Below, one piece after another: positions 1-5,954 of a DNA stretch of 22,548 nt (position 1 is the stretch's first letter; every line of letters begins with the position of its first letter). The notes beneath the pieces are model-generated. The model did no database searches and had not been told where the DNA came from. It saw only the letters and a list, made by a program, of their open reading frames with translations. This stretch comes from Candidatus Uhrbacteria bacterium (lineage in GTDB: Bacteria; Patescibacteriota; Patescibacteriia; 2-12-FULL-60-25). Made by a program: the position numbers and the translations under genes. The DNA lies in NCBI GenBank assembly GCA_014728435.1, contig WJLP01000055.1:1-22548 (forward strand), written 5' to 3'.

Positions 1-324
1 GCCCTCTTCGCAAATCGAGCAAGCGGCGAGCCACCAGCACGTCTCGCACTGGGCGAACTCTGCGTCGTCGAGCTCCACCTCACGGCGAACCTGCTCCACG
101 GCCTGCTCCGTGTAAGCGGCATGGAGGACAGCGGAGAGTTTCTGCTTGTCGCGCGGAATCATATCCAGCGCACAAGCGATACCAGCGTCAAACCCGGGCG
201 CACTGCCATTCTCGGTCGGCACGCGCGAAACCAAGCTCTGCTCCGCGTCTATGTAAGCTGGCCAGGAGCCGAGAGTGACGAGACGGGAAGCAGCAGCGTG
301 GACAAAAATCACCAGGTTTCTCAT
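1..324 (-). CDS. Unknown Cys-containing protein, C-terminus cut by window edge
   Basis: An open frame of 108 codons runs leftward from ATG 324-322 and is still open at base 1, so the protein is incomplete. It begins MRNLVIFVHAAASRLVTLGS. Near the visible end it has two C-x-x-C pairs (CETC and CSIC) separated by a Trp/Ala stretch, which could bind zinc or iron-sulphur; that is inference. The SD is strong: AGGAAGAGGAAG lies a few bases before the ATG. It is the third gene of a minus-strand operon behind the genes ending at 1484 and 429. It is separated from the middle gene by copy 1 of the three-hairpin element (325-436). Codons are G/C-rich compared with the housekeeping genes. I do not recognise the family. 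Confidence 0.7.
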   Translation of the reverse strand, partial: MRNLVIFVHAAASRLVTLGSWPAYIDAEQSLVSRVPTENGSAPGFDAGIACALDMIPRDKQKLSAVLHAAYTEQAVEQVRREVELDDAEFAQCETCWWLAACSICEEG

Positions 325-436
325 TTTCTTCCTCTTCCTGTTTTCAAAACCCCGAACTATTCGGAGGCTTGAGTCAGAAAGGGAATTGCCAAGCACTGCA
401 ATTCCCAAGTTAGAGTTTCAGGGTGTGCTTACCCTG
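325..436 (-). promoter_or_regulatory. Three-hairpin intercistronic RNA element, copy 1 (kissing loops)
   Basis: Read on the minus strand, hairpin A is 436-419 (stem CAGGGT/ACCCTG, loop AAGCAC). Hairpin B is 406-381 (9-bp stem GGGAATTGC/GCAATTCCC, loop AGTGCTTG). Hairpin C is 364-352 (CCGAA-TAG-TTCGG). Loop A AAGCAC is fully complementary to GTGCTT in loop B, so A and B can kiss. The stop codon of the upstream gene (431-429) sits at the top of hairpin A, so a terminating ribosome would touch the kissing loop. The SD and ATG of the next gene follow hairpin C. Bases 342-382 are identical to 1381-1421 in copy 2. Confidence 0.75.
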
Positions 437-1364
437 CTTTTGCAAATATCTTCGCGACAGAATTCAGAAACTTATCCGCCGCGCCGAACACCGCGCTAGC
501 AGTAGGGCGGCGTTCATCAAATAACAAATCTTTTCCATCAGCCCAAGGACTGATTTCTAATCCTGGGCGCGGCTTCAATCCATAAAGAATCATCACATGC
601 CACTTGAATTTCAGCTCCTCCAGCTTCCTTTCAAGTCTCATGTGATCGGGATAATCAGAAAGATAGCCGTCCAAAGCCTGCTTTTCTTCCTGACTAGCCA
701 TATCTCTTGGCTGAAGGCCGTCAGCCCTCACGAGCCAAGAGTCGTCGCTGATATCTGAGTCTCCATCGTACATGGAGTACGGATTTCTTGCGTACCTCCT
801 TACCATCTTGGTCGGCGGCAAGCGCGATTCCAACTCTGACATCAGCTTCTTATGGTCCTGGGTGGCTTCAACAAAATCCACCACCTCCGGCAACTCCGTT
901 ACTAGTTCCTTAATGTGGCCTGTGAGCAGCTCACAGGCCGCTCTGACCTCCATTGTTTCTTTGAGGATCTTTGCAGTTCGTTTTGCCGGCTCTTCATGCC
1001 GGACCCAAAACAAAACTGACTGATCCACCTCAAAGCTTCTACCGCGCCATGTGACCTCAGCGGTCTCTGGCGCCAACCTCTTGATATCCGCCTCAACCTG
1101 CTGGCGGATATTCTTTCTTTGATTTACGCAAGCAACGCAAATCATTTCTCGCAACCACCATTTATCACGGCGGTTGCGTTTATTTAGTTGAACCACAATC
1201 TTGACTTGTGCGCCCGGCACAATGTGGGCACATTTGACCATCTTCGCGGGGATATAGATATCATCCCCATCTTCCGTGGTCAAAAAACCAAACTTTCTTT
1301 CATTGTTAAAAAATTTAATTTTCGCGGCCATTCTTTGATCCGCATACGGGCTTTTTTGTCCCAT
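429..1364 (-). CDS. Cold-shock-like OB-fold domain protein with unknown C-terminal region
   Basis: This is a 311-aa protein. Residues about 14-60 (KIKFFNNERKFGFLTTEDG, then DDIYIPAKMV) match the cold-shock/OB pattern of an F-x-x-E-x-x-F-G-F-L strand followed by a D-I-Y/F-I-P strand, so single-stranded nucleic-acid binding is likely. The remaining ~250 residues are charged and helical; I do not recognise them. They include an Asp/Ser-rich acidic patch (DGDSDISDDSW, about 199-209) and a KLEELKFKWH segment. The ATG at 1364 has the SD AGAGGA about 5 nt upstream. It is the middle gene of the minus-strand operon, between the DHH-like protein and the Cys protein, with a hairpin element on each side. 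An RNA-binding protein inside a heavily structured operon suggests possible autoregulation, which is inference. It is unlike stand-alone CspA (~70 aa). Confidence 0.7.
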   Translation of the reverse strand: MGQKSPYADQRMAAKIKFFNNERKFGFLTTEDGDDIYIPAKMVKCAHIVPGAQVKIVVQLNKRNRRDKWWLREMICVACVNQRKNIRQQVEADIKRLAPETAEVTWRGRSFEVDQSVLFWVRHEEPAKRTAKILKETMEVRAACELLTGHIKELVTELPEVVDFVEATQDHKKLMSELESRLPPTKMVRRYARNPYSMYDGDSDISDDSWLVRADGLQPRDMASQEEKQALDGYLSDYPDHMRLERKLEELKFKWHVMILYGLKPRPGLEISPWADGKDLLFDERRPTASAVFGAADKFLNSVAKIFAKAG

Positions 1365-1476
1365 TTTTTCCTCTTTCTGCTTTCAAAACCCCGAACTATT
1401 CGGAGGCTTGAGTCAGAAAGGAACCGCAAAGCACTGCGGTTCCGAGTAGAGGTTTATTCAGGGCGTGCCTGCCCTG
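1365..1476 (-). promoter_or_regulatory. Three-hairpin intercistronic RNA element, copy 2 (kissing loops)
   Basis: On the minus strand, hairpin A is 1476-1459 (CAGGGC/GCCCTG, loop AGGCAC). Hairpin B is 1443-1420 (8-bp stem GGAACCGC/GCGGTTCC, loop AGTGCTTT). Hairpin C is 1403-1391 (CCGAA-TAG-TTCGG). Loop A pairs with GTGCTT of loop B through five Watson-Crick pairs and one G-U. Compared with copy 1, the stems differ by paired changes: T-A to C-G in hairpin A and two A-T to G-C changes in hairpin B. This supports selection on RNA structure. Hairpin A starts 7 nt after the stop codon of the upstream DHH-like gene. Confidence 0.75.
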
Positions 1477-1483
1477 TGAACGA

Positions 1484-2500
1484 TTACTCGCTCATACGAT
1501 CCCGAAGTGCGGGCAAGACCACCTCTTCCCACACCTTCTCACTCACATGGAGGAGAAAGGATGTGTTGGAAATGATCCCCGCCTTCGGAGAGGACTCACT
1601 GCCCTCGGGTACCAAGGTACGGAGATCAACCTCCTCCTGGTACTTCCGAACGACAGCAAGACTGAATTGCGTTCCGTGCGCGGCCGCAATCGGCCCGACG
1701 TCCTTGCGCACAACCGTCACCTTGCACCCAGTCGCCTCCATGGCTTGGGTGAGGGTGTTCAGGTCGTGCCTCGGAGCACCGCAGGTGTCCACGAAGGAAA
1801 CCTGCGCGCACGGTGCGGAGATGCTCTCAGCGAGCTTCCGGGCCTCGGCCACGCCAGCCTCGTAGGCGGCGACCTTGGCTTCGAGCCCGGCCTGAGCCTC
1901 GGCGTCTCCGGAAGCAGCCGCGACGAAAGCTCCGAAGAGCTCCGCCTTGGCGTTCTCCGCGACCTCCGGGCGCTTGGGGTTGAACGGCGGTAGCGTGGAA
2001 AGCGCCCGCACTACCGTCCACCCGAGCGGGGTGAGCGTCTCGGCGGACTGGCGGGGCCGGACGTCGAAGACGTCCGCGTCGCTCTCGAGGCCGTCATAGA
2101 CAACCCCTGCCGCCTTCATCGCGGCGACAAGTCCGTCCAGATCCGGGTCGGCCACAATGACCGTCCCTTCCTCGGCGAACTCGCCAAGCTCAACGAGTGC
2201 CGCGCACCCGGGCGAGGTCTTGCGGTCCACGATGCGGGCGTTACCGCCCAGCACCGCCTCCACAGCCTCAGCCGCCTCGGGCGTCCTACCCTCGCCTCGG
2301 TGGTGATCGCGGACGTGAACCTCCACCCCAAGCTCCCGGAGCGTCTTGACCGTCTCGGCCAGCTCCGGAGTGGAAGCGGTGTCCACGAAGAGCACGCGAC
2401 GCGTATCCGAAGGGATAGCGGCGAGCGTCGCCTCGCGGTCCGCGGCGGCGAAAAACTTGGTGAAAAGGGCGGGCGTCGTCGCGATTGAAAGCTGGAACAT
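1484..2500 (-). CDS. DHH-family phosphoesterase-like protein, motifs in unusual order
   Basis: This 338-aa protein has hallmarks of the DHH phosphoesterase superfamily (RecJ, NrnA, pAp phosphatase). There is a beta-strand ending in Asp (RVLFVD, D40), then 25 residues later VRDHH (D65-H66-H67), and later VADPDLDGLVAA (D118, D120, D122-G123), which resembles the D-x-D-G motif. In canonical members the D-x-D-G motif comes first and DHH third. Here D-x-D-G follows DHH, which suggests circular permutation or a divergent active site. The C-terminal part is rich in Ala/Glu helices with a second VDT strand near residue 238. The gene is visibly more GC-rich than the rest of the window and full of GCC/GAG codons. 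ATG 2500 has AAAGGG about 6 nt upstream. It is the first gene of the operon and sits behind hairpin element copy 3. Catalytic activity is inferred only. Confidence 0.6.
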   Translation of the reverse strand: MFQLSIATTPALFTKFFAAADREATLAAIPSDTRRVLFVDTASTPELAETVKTLRELGVEVHVRDHHRGEGRTPEAAEAVEAVLGGNARIVDRKTSPGCAALVELGEFAEEGTVIVADPDLDGLVAAMKAAGVVYDGLESDADVFDVRPRQSAETLTPLGWTVVRALSTLPPFNPKRPEVAENAKAELFGAFVAAASGDAEAQAGLEAKVAAYEAGVAEARKLAESISAPCAQVSFVDTCGAPRHDLNTLTQAMEATGCKVTVVRKDVGPIAAAHGTQFSLAVVRKYQEEVDLRTLVPEGSESSPKAGIISNTSFLLHVSEKVWEEVVLPALRDRMSE

Positions 2501-2583
2501 GTGTTCCCTTTCTCCGAGCTAAGCTCGGTGCCCCGTTAGCCAAACGGGATTTGAGGTTCGCGAGAGGTTGGCTAAGCCTCTCG
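2501..2583 (-). promoter_or_regulatory. Three-hairpin leader RNA element, copy 3 (kissing loops)
   Basis: On the minus strand, hairpin A is 2583-2561 (CGAGAGG/CCTCTCG, loop CTTAGCCAA). Hairpin B is 2548-2532 (CCCGTT/AACGGG, loop TGGCT). Hairpin C is 2528-2514 (CCGAGC-TTA-GCTCGG), followed by AAAGGGAACAC and the ATG of the DHH-like gene. Loop B TGGCT is complementary to AGCCA in loop A, extendable to an 8-nt TTAGCCAA/TTGGCTAA match if B opens. Primary sequence is unrelated to copies 1 and 2, but the A-B-C layout, the loop complementarity and the position before the SD are the same. Confidence 0.7.
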
Positions 2584-2786
2584 TTGGTTTATTTTTTTGC
2601 GCTTCCACGAGTTTTTCGCGGGTTTGGGCTGGAGTAACCCTCTAAATCTCCCTACTAGGGAGACTTGTTGGGATAGCTCCGGCATCCGGGCGTTGCGCGC
2701 GCCCTGCAGGTTTTTAGCACCTGCGAACTTTTTGAATCCTCACTTTGATTCGCCTACGTATAGGACGTCGCCATGAAAATTCTTAG

Positions 2787-2873
2787 TGCCATCGGTGGGA
2801 GTCGAACCCACACTCATCCTCAACGACCGGAGGTCCGGCCGGGCTTCCCGCCCTTTTTCTGTTGAGCGATGGC
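2787..2873 (-). ncRNA. tRNA-like structure lacking recognisable D and anticodon arms
   Basis: Read on the minus strand, the 5' strand GCCATCG (2873-2867) pairs with CGATGGC (2794-2788), and the discriminator-like base is A2787. An extra T2874-A2787 pair could make the stem 8 bp. A canonical T arm, GTGGG-TTCGACT-CCCAC with the T-loop consensus TTCRANY, abuts the 3' strand. Between these there is no D arm or 7-nt anticodon loop. Instead a 6-bp stem CTCAAC/GTTGAG encloses an A-rich linker and two GC hairpins (GGGC-GGGAA-GCCC and GGCCGG-ACCT-CCGGTC). CCA is not encoded. It may be a tRNA mimic in the operon leader or a remodelled tRNA gene. It is unlikely to decode a codon. Confidence 0.6.
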
Positions 2874-3153
2874 ATGCTCTTAGAACTTCCAAACACATGC
2901 TAAGAAGTTCATTCGAGCCTCCCACCTAAGTGAGAGGTTATCCTCCTTAAGCTGTTAAAAAGTTTGGCGCTTGCACCGCAAGCTTTTCTAACTTTCTAAG
3001 CGGAACATGCAACAACATCGGAGCAAATCCAAATGTAGGATTGGTTAAGTTAATAGACATAAATTTATAAATTCTTAAAAGATCCTTCCGGCGAAAGATC
3101 TCGATCAAACCCATCTACATTCTTTTTTCATCCTTCATCCTTAATCATTTATC

Positions 3154-3181
3154 TAAATAGGTTAGATCGTTCAATTGTCAA
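3154..3181 (-). promoter_or_regulatory. Candidate sigma70-type promoter
   Basis: Minus strand: -35 TTGACA (3181-3176), 16-nt spacer, -10 TATTTA (3159-3154). It would start a transcript near 3147 running through the tRNA-like element into the DHH-like operon. The -35 is perfect and the -10 is moderate. Confidence 0.45.
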
Positions 3182-3303
3182 AATAGCTACATAACGTAAA
3201 AATCTTTTAGATGCTGCCAAATGCTATTTATACGCATGACTCTACTTCAATCACCAATAACCAAACTCCAATCACTAATTAATGATAAGTAGATTCCTGC
3301 TTA

Positions 3304-3332
3304 CAAAAAAACCTGCTTCTTGGAGAGCAGAT
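3304..3332 (-). terminator. Intrinsic terminator in the long leader
   Basis: Minus strand: CTGCT (3330-3326) and AGCAG (3317-3313) form a short stem, followed by GG and seven T (3310-3304). It lies 28 nt after the micro-ORF stop, so it either ends a short RNA from the 3522-3550 promoter or acts as an attenuator. Confidence 0.6.
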
Positions 3333-3359
3333 TAATATCACTAATTATCTAAAATCATC

Positions 3360-3437
3360 TCAAACTTTTAGCTTGATAGACTTGACCTGTCCCACGTAGC
3401 CTTGCGCGTAGTGGGACAGACTTTTAGCTTCGATCAT
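3360..3437 (-). CDS. Candidate 25-aa micro-ORF / leader peptide
   Basis: ATG 3437 opens a 25-codon frame ending in TGA at 3362-3360, with product MIEAKSLSHYAQGYVGQVKS plus five residues. The SD AAGGAG is spaced 6 nt from the ATG and lies in the loop of a perfect hairpin (ATCCCG/CGGGAT, 3455-3436) whose 3' strand overlaps the ATG. A second 9-bp hairpin (CTGTCCCAC/GTGGGACAG, 3419-3387) lies inside the frame, and a terminator follows. This arrangement fits a leader peptide or a structured small RNA. The composition gives no independent proof of coding. Confidence 0.4.
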   Translation of the reverse strand: MIEAKSLSHYAQGYVGQVKSIKLKV

Positions 3438-3521
3438 CCCGCTCTCCTTCGGGATTTATAGTTTAAATTTTAAGGTCACTTCTTGTCAGCCACGACTTGG
3501 GCATTTTCATCTTGATACAAA

Positions 3522-3550
3522 ACTATATCACATTTTTACCATTTTGTCAA
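3522..3550 (-). promoter_or_regulatory. Strong sigma70-type promoter
   Basis: Minus strand: -35 TTGACA (3550-3545), exactly 17 nt, -10 TATAGT (3527-3522), so the start is about 3516. It resembles the promoter at 17369-17397: both begin TTGACAAAATGG and share A-rich spacers. It drives the micro-ORF/terminator unit and possibly the 1-2500 operon by readthrough. Confidence 0.75.
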
Positions 3551-3659
3551 GGGGTTTACAGCAAAAAGTATAAAAAGTGCCTTAATTTAGGTAAATATTA
3601 TGTCTGTCTGCAATAACAAAAACCCTGTATAAGGGCTTATAAATAGTACGCGACGCGCT

Positions 3660-4175
3660 TCAGTTTACTGCCAATTGCCACTTTCTGGCAAAAAACTCAA
3701 CCATCTCTCGGATAATGCACCAAGCCGCAAACGGCTCTTCAACCGAATGGCTGTCCAACTCCATTTCATATTTACCCGCGAACTCATCCGCGTAAGCCGA
3801 CGGCACATCCGGCTCATGATCCGGTATTTCGTCATTGTAACTGAAGATCCACTCATTCTTTGCCGTATTGAATTCCGCGCAAAAACTTCTGGATTCCAGC
3901 TTGTTCGGATTGTCCCTAAAACACAGCTGGATTTCAACATGAATCGGCTGATACTCCGAAATATCCCTAAGCTCCAAGCAAATCGCGATTTGCCCGTTCG
4001 CAGACACCGCCTCATGCGTATAACCGAAAGCCGGCAGGCCGTCATCATCTTTTGACTCATCTACGAACCGCTGTATCAAATGCGGCTGAATACCCCACGT
4101 TTTCAAAATTGCGGCAACTTGGCGCATAACTGAAACCGCGGTCAAATACTGTTCAAGGTGCGGATGCAAAATCAT
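3660..4175 (-). CDS. Unknown acidic protein, 171 aa
   Basis: This is a complete frame from ATG 4175 to a stop at 3660. A near-perfect SD (AGGAGGAG) lies 4-5 nt before the ATG, so the start is secure. The protein starts MILHPHLEQYLTAVSVMRQV. It has an N-terminal helical part with a Trp-Gly-Ile turn, a middle region of likely beta-strands (QIAICLELRDI, IHVEIQLCF) and a helical C-terminus (AAWCIIREMVEFFARKW). There is no signal peptide or membrane segment. I do not recognise the family. A TTGACT box lies upstream near 4225 with only a weak -10. It stands alone, with the divergent or structured 3522-3550 promoter region downstream. Confidence 0.75.
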   Translation of the reverse strand: MILHPHLEQYLTAVSVMRQVAAILKTWGIQPHLIQRFVDESKDDDGLPAFGYTHEAVSANGQIAICLELRDISEYQPIHVEIQLCFRDNPNKLESRSFCAEFNTAKNEWIFSYNDEIPDHEPDVPSAYADEFAGKYEMELDSHSVEEPFAAWCIIREMVEFFARKWQLAVN

Positions 4176-4295
4176 TCTCTCCTCCTTTTTGCGCGCCCAC
4201 CTTAACCAAAAAGCACCCCATCAGTCAAGGATGCCTCCTTATCAAGCATTCTCCATACAGAGACCTCCGGCAAGAGTCTTAAATAATATTGTCAG

Positions 4296-4517
4296 CTATC
4301 GACTATTTTTAGATTGCCAAATAAATAACCCGCCAACAACAATCAAAATCAACGGCCAATAATAAAAGATTTTCAGCACCGGCATGAATCTTTCAAAGAA
4401 AAATAAAAAACCTATCACCGCCAGCGTGATACCAAACCATTTCATCACTTTCTTCTCCCCTTTATCCGACCCTTCCGGTTTATCCAGGGATGTTTTGTAT
4501 TGCTTATCGTACTCCAT
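4296..4517 (-). CDS. Small two-helix membrane protein (LiaF/DUF5668-like TM pair)
   Basis: This is a frame of 73 codons from ATG 4517. A better start may be ATG 4445 (49 aa), because GGGGAG lies 9 nt before it while the first ATG has no SD. The short form is MKWFGITLAVIGFLFFFERF, then a Pro-containing turn, then YYWPLILIVVGGLFIWQSK. Two hydrophobic helices with a W-P-L-I-L-I-V-x-G-G pattern in the second are typical of the small LiaF-type/DUF5668 transmembrane units found in envelope-stress proteins. The C-terminus is short and basic. Function is unknown. The residues upstream of M25 are charged and may be untranslated. Confidence 0.6.
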   Translation of the reverse strand: MEYDKQYKTSLDKPEGSDKGEKKVMKWFGITLAVIGFLFFFERFMPVLKIFYYWPLILIVVGGLFIWQSKNSR

Positions 4518-4751
4518 ACAACGTTTCGCTATCGCTCACAAATCATCAATTACCAATTAACAATTACCAATGATTGAATTACTTCGCGACATAATTATAA
4601 TTCTACGTTACTAAGAAATTCCCAAAATATCAAGTTCTCAGTTCGATTCAGTTCGCGAAATACGATATACGATATACGAAATACGAAATGGTCAGTTCCC
4701 AGTTCCAAGTTCGTGGTTCGAAATTCGTAGTTCATATGGTATAATTATTCA
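4518..4751. repeat. AT-rich intergenic text of short degenerate repeats
   Basis: This holds tandem near-repeats: CAATTACCAATTAACAATTA-like at about 4545-4575, ATACGATATACGATATACGA at about 4663-4682, and CAGTTCCCAGTTCCAAGTTC at about 4692-4711. The same vocabulary recurs before other genes in the window. No gene is seen here. Confidence 0.5.
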
Positions 4752-4752
4752 A
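4740..4752 (+). promoter_or_regulatory. -10 element placed for a leaderless transcript
   Basis: A perfect TATAAT (4740-4745) is followed by six bases and then the ATG at 4752, so transcription would begin at or next to the start codon. The -35 region (TTCGAA, 4717-4722) is weak. There is no SD. Confidence 0.6.
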
Positions 4753-5342
4753 TGAATCGCTGGCTGCGGACGATCATCCAAGGTGACATGTTCTACCTAA
4801 TCGCGTTTGGTTTGCTAACGCCGATTTTCGCATTGTTCCTCATCGACCGCATTCCCAACGCCAGTCTGCTTACCGTGGGTATCGCGGAAGCCATCTTTCT
4901 AATGACTTTGGCCATTTTGCGCCCATTCACCCAACTTTCCTCCCAGTCCGACACCAAAGGCTTCCGCACGCAATACCTGCTCTGGTTCGGCTCCGCACTC
5001 ATCGTGCTCGCTCCATTTCTCTACCTGCTCTCCCGCGACATGCTGGATATCTATGTCATCCAAATGATCTATGGCATCGGCGTGGCCTTTTGCGAACCGG
5101 CGTGGTCGCGCCTGGTAAGCCAAACCTGCGCCATCTCGCCAACCAAATACAACGAACCCTACTACACCACCGGCACTTTGGCGGCGGCCGGCTTGGCTGC
5201 CATGGGCGGTTTTATCGCGCAAGAACAAGGCATCCCCGCTTTGCTCATTTACGTCGGCGCCACACTCTTTTGCGCGGCCATTATCATGATACTCATTTAT
5301 AATCGCATAGGGCTAAAAACTCACAAACAACAATTATGGTAA
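4752..5342 (+). CDS. Half-size MFS-like membrane protein 1
   Basis: This 196-aa protein has about six transmembrane segments (near residues 13-31, 39-57, 76-93, 100-118, 141-158 and 163-185), half the usual 12 of a major facilitator transporter. It is paralogous to the next gene: GLLTPIFALFLIDRIPNASL here aligns with GMILPILPIFLMDRITDATL there. Its stop (TAA 5340-5342) overlaps the start of the next gene (ATG 5336) by 7 nt, which implies translational coupling and a heterodimer. The start is taken at ATG 4752 because TATAAT sits six bases upstream. Substrate is unknown. The MFS assignment rests on topology and the G-x-x-x-P pattern in the first helix, so another six-helix family is possible. 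Confidence 0.65.
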   Translation: MNRWLRTIIQGDMFYLIAFGLLTPIFALFLIDRIPNASLLTVGIAEAIFLMTLAILRPFTQLSSQSDTKGFRTQYLLWFGSALIVLAPFLYLLSRDMLDIYVIQMIYGIGVAFCEPAWSRLVSQTCAISPTKYNEPYYTTGTLAAAGLAAMGGFIAQEQGIPALLIYVGATLFCAAIIMILIYNRIGLKTHKQQLW

Positions 5343-5938
5343 AACATCGCGCAAAATTACTCGCCGCTACAGACCTCATCCTGGCCTCGGCTTTCGGCAT
5401 GATCCTACCCATATTGCCGATCTTTCTAATGGACCGCATAACGGATGCCACACTGCTCACCATCGCGTTGTCTTACTCATTCTTTTTCGTCTCCAAAGCC
5501 TTTTTTAGCTGGATCTTTAGCCTATTTCTCTCGCACGGCGATTACCTCGCACGCATTAAAAGCGGGCTATTTTTCGGTTCCCTGCTTATCACGATTACAC
5601 CATTCCTCTACTTCATCTCATCCGACATGACACACATTTTCCTGGCACAAATCGTCTTAGGTCTTGGTTTCGCATTTCTCAAAACATCATGGATGCATCT
5701 TACCCATCAAACAATCGAAGAATTTTTCCATGAAACCATTTTACATGTCCACGGATTCATACTCACTTTTTGCCTGGCCTTGGCCGCCGCAATCGGGGGC
5801 TTCATCGCATTCCATTTTGGTTTTGCTTTGCTGTTGGAAATCATGATCGGCTTTGGCCTAATCGCCACGATCTTTAGCGTTATCTTCGCTTTCACCAAAG
5901 AAAAGAAACCTTCTAAACGAAAAAAGAAAAAATCTTAA
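5336..5938 (+). CDS. Half-size MFS-like membrane protein 2
   Basis: This 200-aa protein has about six transmembrane helices and a strongly basic C-terminal tail (KEKKPSKRKKKKS) that should lie in the cytoplasm. The first 60 residues align with the upstream gene (P-I-F-x-x-F-L-x-D-R-I then A-x-L-L-T), so the pair arose by duplication. The ATG overlaps the upstream stop and there is no separate SD, so expression probably depends on re-initiation. Together the two proteins supply 12 helices, one full MFS-size channel split over two chains. It converges on trmD with a 16-nt gap. Confidence 0.65.
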   Translation: MVKHRAKLLAATDLILASAFGMILPILPIFLMDRITDATLLTIALSYSFFFVSKAFFSWIFSLFLSHGDYLARIKSGLFFGSLLITITPFLYFISSDMTHIFLAQIVLGLGFAFLKTSWMHLTHQTIEEFFHETILHVHGFILTFCLALAAAIGGFIAFHFGFALLLEIMIGFGLIATIFSVIFAFTKEKKPSKRKKKKS

Positions 5939-5954
5939 TTTCGCTATTTATTTG

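Larger units (their letters stand above)
2584..3659 (-). other. About 1.1 kb intergenic region: long structured leader, no long ORF
   Basis: No convincing long gene lies here. On the minus strand it holds promoters at 3522-3550 and 3154-3181, a 25-codon micro-ORF, a terminator at 3304-3332, the tRNA-like element 2787-2873 and several hairpins. Those hairpins are: 2925-2944 (CCTCTCAC-TTAG-GTGGGAGG), about 2881-2908 (GAACTTC/GAAGTTC, 14-nt loop), about 2703-2721 (GCAGGT/ACCTGC, 7-nt loop) and 2650-2666 (TCTCCCT-ACT-AGGGAGA). A perfect SD (AAGGAGG) just before the 2944-2925 hairpin has no obvious start codon at normal spacing. A leader peptide of 8 codons (MKKECRWV) with AAGG-type SD lies near 3130. 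The whole stretch reads into the DHH-like operon. Confidence 0.55.

Noticed and set aside
1188..1993. Long plus-strand ORFs opposite the DHH-like and cold-shock-like genes
   Set aside because: They are antisense shadows of GC-rich coding sequence, with no SD or recognisable domains.
2740..2925. 61-codon minus-strand ORF over the tRNA-like element
   Set aside because: It reads through the acceptor stem and T arm, so RNA structure explains the conservation-like signals better.
3154..3550. RNase P, 6S or SRP RNA in the long leader
   Set aside because: Conserved cores (for example GAGGAAAGTCC of RNase P or the GGAAG/AGCAG pair of SRP domain IV) were not found in the right arrangement.
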